Assembly: GCA_051294375.1 (NCBI GenBank)
Contig: CM119269.1
Location: forward strand, 14,519,918 to 14,583,917
Source of the DNA: Paraspadella gotoi
Lineage: Eukaryota > Chaetognatha
Length of the DNA stretch: 64,000 nt
Direction: 5' to 3'
Below are positions 1 to 10,004 of the stretch, one piece after another. Both the position numbers and the translations under genes were made by a program. Each line of letters begins with the position of its first letter. The first letter of the stretch is position 1. Under the pieces are notes generated by a model. It ran no database searches. It saw only the letters and a program-made list of their open reading frames with translations, and had not been told where the DNA came from.

Positions 1-22
1 CCGCCATCTTCAGCACTTTCAC

Positions 23-944
23 ATGAACATCGGCGGCCCCCGCGGCGGACGTTTCGCCGCCAATCCTTCTACGCCATCTCCTGGCGGCGTCGTCGTCCTT
101 CCATGGTATCTCCTCAACGAGGACGACGGCCACCGGATCAGGCATCCGTTCGCCCACGCCGCTTCCGGACGAGCGCGACCGGTAGCGCCGCCGCCGGAAG
201 CGGAAGGGTCGGGAGCGGAAGCTGAGGGTTCAGCAGCGGAACCTGAGGGTTCAGGAGCGGAAGCGGAGGGCTCTGGAGCGGAAGCGGACGGTTCAGCAGC
301 GGAGGTTGACGGGTCAGGAGAGGACGGGTCTGGATCAGAAACCCAGAATGAGCAGGAGTCTGGAGAAGATGAGTCGGAAGCCGATCGTCTTGCACCGGAT
401 AAGTCGGAAGCCAATCGCCCTGTACAGGATAAGTCGGAAGCCAATCGCCCTGTACAGGATGAGTCAGAAGCCGATCGCCCTCCACTCGATGAGTCGAAAG
501 CCAATCGCTTGGCACCGGATAGATCGGAATCCAATCGCCCTGTACAGGATGAGTCAGAAGCCGATCGCTCGGCACCAGATAAGTCAGGAACGGAATCGCA
601 CAAAGCGGCAGGAACTGAAACGACGTCGGTAGATTCAAAAACGGGTGCATGGGAAGCGGAAGTGACTTCAGTCTCTGGATTAGAAAACTCACAAACGACG
701 CATTCTCCAAAATTGGCCAATCACAGCGCGACTACTTACCCCTCAGCCAATCGCTACGTAGAAAACGATGACCGGGAAAACGAAAGTCTCAAAATGGTCG
801 AAAAGTTCGACGGCGAAAGAAACAGCGACGAAATCGTCGAAAACAGTGACGACAATCACAGAAACAGTGACCGCAATGACGATTCGAACCACGAAAACAA
901 ATACGGAAAAGAAAACGACGACAATATCACGGAGAACGACCGAT

Positions 945-984
<40 letters not shown>

Positions 985-1411
985 AAACGAATTTTACTCC
1001 GATAAAAATGACAATGACGATTTGGACAAAGAAGTTGTCCCAAAAAACGACGACGACGACCGCGAAAACAACGATTACGACAATAAAAACTACGACGACA
1101 ATTACGACGAAGACGACGATTATTACCCCAAGAAGAACGACGATTACGACGACAATTACGACGACGAAATCTCCCGCGAAAGCGAAGAGGATTTCTCCAA
1201 CTTCCCGCCAGAGTCCGCCTTCTTCCCTCGTCCCGCGGGTCCGAAGGGAAAAAACAAAAGCGTAAATTATTACCGCCATTCGGCGCCCGTGCCCGAGGAC
1301 TCGGCCGACGCGGCCGCCAATTCCGCCGACGCCTCCGCCTCTTCAACCGTCAACCTCGAACTTTCTCTCGCGCTCCTCGCGCTCCGCCTCATTTCTCGAT
1401 CTTCGATCTGA
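23..1411 (+). CDS. Acidic repeat-rich protein, 5'-incomplete; unidentified or 5' exon of the Gfrl gene
   Basis: The frame is open from position 2; 23 is the first ATG and 1409-1411 the stop (462 codons). It has no cysteine. In order it shows a Gly/Pro-rich start, six 7-residue repeats of the type EAEGSGA, seven 10-residue repeats of the type DKSEANRPVQ, a Ser/Thr-rich stretch, and a very acidic Asn/Asp/Tyr-rich region with a pure Asp run encoded by (GAC)n. Several Ser-Gly pairs sit among acidic residues, a context typical of glycosaminoglycan attachment. The last residues, including LELSLALLALRLI, could be a GPI-type tail if this is a terminal exon. Alternatively, a donor at 1262 (GTAAAT) ends the exon in phase 0, which fits the Gfrl exon beginning at 3129. 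A possible acceptor CAG lies at 11-13. I do not recognise a homologue. The minus-strand open frames here are shadows of the repeats. Confidence 0.6.
197..322 (+). repeat. 21-bp coding tandem repeat, 6 units
   Basis: Six in-frame 21-bp units encode variants of EAEGSGA, including EAEGSAA, EPEGSGA and EADGSAA. The array runs into DGSGEDGSGSE. The alternation of SG and SA within an acidic frame suggests replication slippage inside a coding exon. Confidence 0.8.
368..577 (+). repeat. 30-bp coding tandem repeat, 7 units
   Basis: Seven 30-bp units encode 10-residue repeats such as DKSEANRPVQ, DESEADRPPL and DRSESNRPVQ. A partial eighth unit starts at 578. Unit length is exact, so the frame is kept. 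Confidence 0.85.
946..982 (+). repeat. (GAC)n trinucleotide repeat encoding poly-Asp
   Basis: About twelve consecutive GAC units, in frame within the acidic open frame, encode an uninterrupted Asp run. Confidence 0.85.
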
Positions 1412-2044
1412 ATTTCCCTCGATTTCTTATTTAATTTCATTTGATTTTTTTTTTCTCTCGCCAGATTCGCTTGTTCTTATGTTTCACAGTTCGCTGAATT
1501 ATATTATTATAATTATGTGTTTTTAATTATTTTTAAAGAGTTTATTTTTTGTTTTGACGATCGTCGCTGCTCGTTAAACTCGTTGATTTCGGACCGTTTC
1601 GAGTATGAAATATTCTAAATAATATGATTTATTTATTTAACTTACATAAAAATGACAACTCATTATCTTGATTAAAATGGAAGTCTGAAGTGGGGAGTAT
1701 GAGCGAGCGCGTTCGACCCTTTCCTCTTTTGTGTTTTTGTCATAAGATAATAAATCTTTTTTTTTTTCAGAAAATCCTTTTTAGTTTGGTTTACTTTTAA
1801 TTTGAAAGTCAGTTTTATTTTTGTAAGAAATAGATCGTGTTCTTAGTCGTTAAGGGAACGGTCTGCTACGAAAGTCGTTTATGACTATTTTATTACATTT
1901 TTTTTATTGTTTAAATTTTTGTTGTGCCCGACGCCGATTTCCCCTTCAATACAATAGCTGAAGCGGAAGGATAAAAAGACGGAATTTACTTCTTACCTAA
2001 TCAATACTAAATACTGTAGCAAAGCATTCAATATTGCCGCCCGC

Positions 2045-2130
2045 CTGAGTCCATCAGCGCAGCCCCGTTTGCGTAAGAGTGAGAATTCACTCTTCCTACC
2101 AAGCGGTCTTAGGTTCGCGCCCCTTTGGTG
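2045..2130 (+). repeat. tRNA-like SINE candidate
   Basis: An 8-bp perfect hairpin at 2075-2094 (AAGAGTGA / TCACTCTT, loop GAAT) precedes GGTTCGCGCCC at 2112-2122, which resembles a pol III B box. Together they suggest a degenerate tRNA-derived SINE. Element ends are not resolved. Confidence 0.3.
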
Positions 2131-2813
2131 TCAATGTTAGTAAGCGAGATGGGACGTCTAACCCACCTTACGAGGCTGGCTGCAGTCAGATTCGAAGTTC
2201 TGAAACTGCCAAATAACAGACGGTAATTTGTCTCGTCGTGTGGCACTAAAATACTTAATTATTGATACATTTGCGAAAGCAATAGCTTCGTTGTCTCTTC
2301 CATCTTCGCTCACTTTATTGCAGGCAAGAATTTTCTCTTTTTTTATTGACCTCCGACGCCAAATAGCGAACCGCCGCCCCGCCGCCGCCCCGCCGCCGCC
2401 CTCCAACGCCACCGCCAAACGCCCGTTCGATTTGGACGCCAATAAACTCGACTTTGTTTTCCTTTCGCCAAACTTTTCAAAACTGTTTTGCTTTCTTTCT
2501 TTTTCTCTCTTTCTCTCTGTCTTTCTTTCTTTCCATAAATTGGTCATTTTTTCCTTTTCTTTTTCTTTCATTCTTTTTAATTTTTTCCCCATTTCTTTCT
2601 TCACCTTTTCTCGGTCTTTGTCTTCTGACTTTTATGTCTCCCTTTCGCTCTTTTTTTTTCTCTCGCTTTTTCCGCCTTTCGTTTTATCATCTCATCAATC
2701 CTTCAATTTTCCGATTTCACGCTACACAATCGCCTCAACTCGTTTTTCGTCCTGTTTCATATATCATTCGACTTTTCCATCATTCCCAGCCTGTCTGTAT
2801 GAGTTATTGTAAG

Positions 2814-2822
2814 TCTCTCTCT

Positions 2823-2903
<81 letters not shown>
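2814..2903 (+). repeat. (CT)n microsatellite
   Basis: Nearly pure CT dinucleotide array with a few interruptions, inside a longer pyrimidine tract. Confidence 0.9.
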
Positions 2904-3128
2904 CAATGTGTTTTCCCTTCCAAAAGCCACCTCTCTTTTTTTTCTATACGCAGTACGCACATATTTCTCTCCTTTTCAATTTTTCAGCGTTAACTTCGCG
3001 CTAAAATGTGTCGTTTTTTTTCATAATTTCACTAATTCACTCACTCTCACTCTCTCTTTCCCTTTCTCTGTCTCTTTCCGTTTCTCCGCTGTCTCTCTCT
3101 CCCTCTCTATCACTCATCGCTTCATCAG

Positions 3129-3252
3129 TATGATCCGATAGAGGACTGGGACGCCGACTACGAAGGCGGCGGCATGGATTTCGCCAAAGCCTCGATTCCT
3201 TCCGTTGCTAAGGACGCGGCAACCGTCACGGACCCAAGCAACAATCTCCTAG
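3129..3252 (+). CDS. Gfrl: Gfrl exon 1 of window: acidic linker
   Basis: The acceptor ends CATCAG at 3128 and the donor GT is at 3253. Only one frame is open; it starts YDPIEDWDADYEGGG and ends SNNLL plus one base of the next codon. It precedes the first Cys-rich domain. Upstream exons must exist because no start codon or signal peptide is present. Confidence 0.75.
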
Positions 3253-6200
3253 GTGAATTAGGGAAAATTAAAGACAAAGCGACATAATAACAAAAAAAGG
3301 CAATGATTCTTTATTTAATTAATGCTAATGTTATACATATGTTATTTGTTCCCGCTCAGTGGTACATGGATATACTGTAACTTTTCCATGTTTAGGATGT
3401 TAAAAAATACGTAACAAAATAGAATAAAATAATTCAAACATTTCACCAATTTTACCCCCTCTCTCCTTTAATCCGTCAGGCGGAACCTGCCTGTTGGCCT
3501 TCATCGAGTGTCGCCTGGATCCTCAATGTCGAGCGGCCATCGTCGACCTATTCGTCGCCTGTCGGGTGCTCAGGTGATGGCGGAGGCGTAATTTATTTCG
3601 GAAATATTCAAGGGGGATGTTGATTCGGACTTAAAATCAAAAGCGAATTAAACTTTAAATCCTGTTATTAATCACGCTTAAAATCCGGATCGGAGATGGT
3701 TCTTTAAAATGGGTCGCGTTCGAAAATAAAAATTAAAAACCCAAGTTGAAAACGAGAAAACTCGTGATCGGAAGCGGCGGAAGGGAAAAAAAACCAGCGA
3801 TTGCGACTTGAAAACGGAAAAGATCGCAAATTTTCAATTTAATTTGAGATTCCGAAAAAAACCTCAAGATTTCTCCGACTGAAGGAAATGAGGAGAGGGA
3901 TGAGACGAGTCGTGGAGAAGGAACGGATTGAAAAATCTTTTTTTAAAAAGAACATCGACGCCCCCTTCCGCTTGCCCCCCCCCAACGATTCCGAGTTTCG
4001 TAAAATTTAAAAATGCGAGCCGAGAAAAAAATATTGAAATATATTCACTGAGGACCTTTTCCGCGGTATTTTTTTTTTTTTTTTTTAGACGAGGGCGCCT
4101 TTGCAACGCCACCATCTGCCGGGAAGCGGTGATGTCTTTCTACGCTTCGGTTCACATATCACACGCCAAGGCGCTCGCCTTCTGCAGATGTCAATCCGGT
4201 GAGAAGGAGAGCGAAGGGTTCACCATCGGAGCTTCTCATTCACGCATAAGAAACAAGCCGGGGATTTTTTTTTTTTTTTTTCAAAGGGCAACGAGCCTTT
4301 GTTGTTTGGAGTAAAGGAAAAGAAAGAAAGGAGGGCAAGGACGGGGGAAGAGTGAGAGAGACAGAGACAGAGACAGAGAGACAGAGACAGAGAGAAGCAC
4401 ATTAGAAAAGCGAGTATAGACTCGTTTTCCTCTTCAACAGGAAATCGCCAGTGCGAGTGGATCCGGTCCGGGTTGGACCCTCCTTGCCTCACCGAAGGAA
4501 CTTACCCGCTTCCCGCCTGCGAGGATTTAGATCAAGATTGCAGAGAGGATCCGAACTGCATGTGAGTCGCGAGCTGAGTCAGTCAGTCACGCAAAAATCC
4601 AATGCCCCAGACACATCTTTATTCGAATTAAAAAAATGAATGATTCAGTACAAGCCTTTTCAAAAACAGGCAAGCGTTTGTGCGGCAAATACATATACGT
4701 ATGGCAATACATATATTATCGTCAAGTTGTAAAAAATAGTTCATGAATAATAAAAAATTAATAAACCAATAAATTTATAAACGAAAGCATCGATTTGTTT
4801 GTTAGAATTCCATGTTTACTTATGAACAAACCCTCCATTCAATCAAGCCCCATCAATTATCAAACCTCACCTTTTACCCCATCATTTTCCCTTTCCACTC
4901 CATCAAACGCCGCCCCGTCATCCTCACCATCCATCGCCATCCCGACTCCATCATCCAAACTCCACCCCGACCCCCAACTCGCTCGTCCAGGAGCCGTTTG
5001 GAGGATTTCACTCAGTTTTGCTTGGAGGAGACGCGAACCTCGAAGTGCCTTCGATCGCCGACGGAATGCCAGAGGGCGCTGGTGGCGCTGGTGGGCGCGC
5101 CGGTGCCGGGCCGCCAAAACTGCACCTGCCCGCCGCCCAATCAGCGGAGGGCGGGCGGCGGCGGCGGCGGCGAGGTTGACGACGCCCACGCCGCCTGCCT
5201 TCATCGTCAGCGGAGATTCGCCGCCAATAAATGCGCGGGTAGAAAATGATTCATTAGTTAATTCGTTTTGTTTTGTTTTCTATTTTAAAATATTGGAAAA
5301 AAAATATTGAAATTAATATTTGCGGAATAATAAATCTCTGATCTTATTATTATATTACATCATAGATAATATCATCGCAGGAAATAAATCATAATCATAA
5401 TGATTAAGTATTATTGACAGAACAAAGTCGGAACATGTTCGAATCCGCTTACATCTCCAAAGCCACGTCGGCCGATTTGCGGCGGAGCGTTCCGTCGTCG
5501 TCTTCGTCGTCTTCGTCGTCGCCCTCGTCGTCTTCGTCGTCGCCCTCGCCGCCTTTTTCGTCGTCGTCGCCTTCCTCGTCGTCGTCGTCGTCGTCGTTCG
5601 ATGCGACGACGACGACAATGTTCTCCGTCACGGAAGAATCGACCGCCTCGTCGACTTCGGTCGTCGTCAAGACTAGAGGTTGGCGTTTTTTGTTTTTGTT
5701 TTTTTTTTGCTGTTGTTGTTGTTTTTGTTTTACAGAATGTTTCTTTAATTGATATCAAATAATATTTAGTTTAGGCCTTGGCCTTATATGAGACTTCGCC
5801 TAACATGTTCGGAAGTATGTGGTAGCATAAGAGCAGAATACGGTTTGCTGGGATCTTATGGCTTACCTTTAAATCACAGCCAGCAGTCCCGCGCCTGCGC
5901 CTGTTGCCTCGAGTTGAGGAAAATAAAGATCCCAGAGTGACTGGTCGCCCTTTCAATATGTTAGCCCGTCATTGAGATCACGAATAATACAATTTTTTTT
6001 AAAAAATCCTATTTTTGCGCAACTTTATCTGATTATTTTCCCCTCGTCTTTTAGGAAACATTTAATTTCTAAATGTTTTTTTGGGGGTTTTTTTTTCAAC
6101 ATTCTAAATTTTGTAATTGGCGTTTGACAATGGGCAATTGAGTTGTCTATTCAAGTCTATTTAAAAGAGTTTTTTTTTTTTTTTAAATCCAACTGTGTTG

Positions 6201-6415
6201 ATAATTAAGCCTTTTTTTTTCACTCCCACCTGCCAGAGGACTAGAGGCCCTTTTGTTTACTTTCAATGACTCTTGTTATTCGCAGGGGACTCTTGTCTTT
6301 TGTTTACAAACGGTGATCATTTAATATCCGACGCGTCGTCGACTTCAACAGAGGCCGGTTTAGTGGAAGGTAAGCGGCGTAATATGTCCTTTATTTATTG
6401 ATTTATTTATTAGCT

Positions 6416-6446
<31 letters not shown>

Positions 6447-6553
6447 TATTGATTTATTGATTGATAGATTTTTTTTTTTAAATTTATTTATTTATTTATT
6501 ATCTATTTATTTATTTATTTATTTATTTATTTATAGATTATTATTTTCATTAA

Positions 6554-6595
<42 letters not shown>

Positions 6596-7916
6596 TATTC
6601 TTATTTATTTATTTATTTATTTTTTTATTTATTTATTTATTTATTTATTAATTTATTGATTTATTGAGTTATTGATTTATTGATATATTTATTGATTTAT
6701 TGATTTATTTTTTAATTTATATATTAATTTATTTATTTTTAATCTTAATTACTGATGCAGGCGACGCGGGCTCAAACCTCACGAAGTCTCCGACTTCCCC
6801 GTCAGTCAGGGTAAATTAATTCGAATGCGTCTGTCTGCGTGTCTGCCTATTTGTCTGTCTGTCTTTGTAACCTGTACGTGAGTCGCGTAATTTTAATTAT
6901 AGAATAAAAACATAANNNNNNNNNNATTTATTTCTTAACAGAGGATCAGACGAGGGAAATCCTCTCGGGCTCAAAATGGCGCCGACGAAAACCGATCGCC
7001 GTTCCGATGGCAAAAAATGGCAAAAATTGCCGAAATGGGGGGAAAAAATGGCAGGAATATGGAACTATTGCGAAACGGAATTGGGAGTGACAAAAGTGTC
7101 CAAAATAAATTCGAGATCTAATTTAAGTTTAGTTTTAGTTCAACGATTTATTTTTTTCATTGATCTGAGAAGTATGTATGTATAAAAAAAGAGGGGAGGG
7201 GGGGAAGAAAGAAAGAAAAAAGAAAGAAAGAAAGAAAAGAATAGAAAGAAAGAAAGAAGAAAAAAGAAGAAAGAAGAAAGAAAGAAAAGAAAGAATAAAA
7301 AAAAGAAAAAAAAGAAAAAGAAGAATCCTCCAAAAAAATACCCGAAAAAAGAAAAATAAGTATTAAAAAGTAGAGAAAACCAAAAAAAAAAGAAAAAAAG
7401 AAGTGGTTGGAATGAAAATTGGAAATTTGGCGCCAGGCGAGAGACAGCGCCGCCGATCGTGCGGAAGCGAAACAAACGAGCAAAACAGGAAAGGGGGAAA
7501 AAAATCGCAAACAAAAGGAACGCGGAAAATGCGAAAGGGAAAAAAAAGCTCCTCGTCGTCATGACGACGAGGGGTTCGGATTTTTCTTTCTTTCTTTCTT
7601 TCTTTCTTTCTCTCTTTCTTTATTTTCCTTTTTTCGTTCTCAAGTATTCGTCATCGTCATTTCATCCATCAGTTTCGTTGTCGTCTTCGTCTTCCCCCTT
7701 GCTTTGTTGTTGTTGTTGTCGTTGTTCTTAGTCGACACAGAAGATGAACTTTGGATAAAAAGAATCTCCTTTTTTTCTTTTTTTCTTTTTATATATTCGA
7801 ATCGAAAGTAGCGACAACTGTTTTCAAAATATCCGACTCGATGCTACAAAATCGTCGTCATCATTGTCGACTTTCCCGATGATAACCTCAGTAGAAGATC
7901 AGGAAAAAACAGCTGG

Positions 7917-7958
<42 letters not shown>

Positions 7959-9657
7959 CAGAGAAACGTCTTCGGTTCATCCTCAACTCCGTGAATTTTC
8001 TTCTTCCAAAATCTCCCATCCTTTTTTTAAAAGGTTCACTTATTTTCGAGAGCGCGAAAATTTCATCCAGAGTTCTTTAAACGTCATCCAAAAAGGAGTG
8101 TCACCCTAAGAGCGCTGCTTGTAATCAACACTCTGGCGTGGCTAGGGGTAGAGGCACTCAGCTCGGTTTTTCGCCACCTTTAAAGGTTATTTTGAAATTT
8201 TTTCCATAAAATTTTAATTTTTTAACCTTTTTTTTTTTTCAAATTCCCTCTTATAACTTCTTTTTCCATTTAATTCTATTTTCTTCGTTTCTTATCTTTT
8301 TTCCGCTTACGAGAGTATAGTCGCTTTTCTCTTGCTGTTCGCATCTTTGCTTTATGCTTCCATGCGTCCAGCTTGCCGCGACTTGCCTGATTTCCACTTT
8401 CCTGCCTTTCTCCATCCTAATCCTGCTTTTTCTTTCTCGCCTGTCTTCCGTTATTCTTTCTATTTCTTTCCCTTCTATGTCTTCCTTTTTTCCGTCTTTC
8501 GTTTTCCTTCCTTTCTGCTTCCTGCCTTTTGCTATCCTGCTATGCGTTTGCTCAGTTGTTTCCATTTTCCAGCCTTCCGTGTTTTCTGCTTTCTGGCCTT
8601 TTGCTCTTCTCTCTTCAGTTTTCCAGCCTTCCGCTTTCCTGCCTTCCGCTTCCCTGCCTTCCGCTTCTCTGCCTTCCACTTTCCTGCCATCCACTTCCAC
8701 ATCTTCCGCTTCCTCATCTTCAGCTTCCCCACCTTCCGCTTTCCATCCTCACGTATTCGAACCGAAAATAAACCTGGATCCTGAGAAGTTGCTCACTGAA
8801 GAGTGGATGGGCGGAGAGAATGGTGAGAGAGCGCAGGGTGAGGTGGGGAGGTGGAGGGTGAGGTGAGAGGGTGGAGGATGAGGTGGGATGGTAGAGGGGG
8901 ACTGTAAGGGTGGTGGATGGTGAGGCTTCGTGGCCATCGATCCAAAATGGCGTCGATAAAAACAGGTCGGGTATGGTTGGGTCGGAAAGAGGAGTCGATA
9001 GAAAGAAGAGGAGCGAAAATGATAGAGATGGAGTCGAGGAGAGAGAAGGGATTGGAGTTGAAGAGCGAGATAGAGTCATATCCATAACCGCCTCCCACCT
9101 TCCGCGATCTGAGGTCGAATAATAATTATTTTTCGGNNNNNNNNNNNNNNNNNNNNNNNNNAATTTTTTTTTTTTTTTTTTTTTTTTTTGTGGATTCGCG
9201 TTTTCGCAACTAATTCGGCCTCCCTGATTTCGACGCCTTCTCCGCCGCTGCAGCCGCCGCCTTCTCCGCCGCCATCCGAAATTACCGCCGCCTAACGTCG
9301 CGGCGTTTCTGCCTCGCCTCAAACGAGGCGGCGGGGCGGCGGCGGCGGAGGCGCGGCGGCGGCGAGGCGGCGGCGGCGGAGGCGCGGCGGCGAGGCGGAG
9401 AATATCGGAATTTTTTCATCGCATCGATCTTCGTTTCCCCGCAATTCGGTCTCTTCTCTTCTCGCCCCCTCAACACCCCAATCGCCTTCCAGCGCCCCAA
9501 ACCACTCCCCCCCACTTAGACCGAGCCTCTGGCCCCATTGTTTCAACCCCATTCCATAGAGGCTTTCTTATTTTCCTCTTACTCTCACATAGAATTCTGT
9601 GTATATTCTCGCTCCAAGTAACCCTCACTTCTTTTAACCCCTACCACTATATAGTAT

Positions 9658-9750
<93 letters not shown>

Positions 9751-9923
9751 TCACTTCTTTCTTCTCCTTCCATCGTCATCGTATAACGCGAATTACATCC
9801 GGTCCCGATATTCGATTTTCAATTTCATCCGGGGACGAAAAAGACGTCGAGTCGTTCATTAGGAATTCCTGGCGCGGGGCGAAACGCGGCGCCGTGCAGG
9901 GAAAGAAGAGGAGAGATAGAGAG

Positions 9924-10004
<81 letters not shown>

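Larger units (their letters stand above)
1412..3128. other. Non-coding stretch between acidic ORF and first Gfrl exon
   Basis: AT-rich sequence follows the stop codon, with a possible polyadenylation signal AATAAA at 1749-1754. From about 2340 to 3120 the plus strand is strongly pyrimidine-rich and includes a (CT)n array. That composition explains the long open frames at 2228-2993, which encode low-complexity Phe/Ser/Leu sequence. I find no supported exon. Confidence 0.6.

Noticed and set aside
19-720. Long minus-strand open frames opposite the first ORF
   Set aside because: They arise because the coding tandem repeats lack stops in several frames; the plus frame extends further and has coherent acidic composition.
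6457-6651. Membrane-protein-like open frame (Leu/Ile/Tyr-rich)
   Set aside because: It is a translation of ATTT and ATT simple repeats inside an intron.
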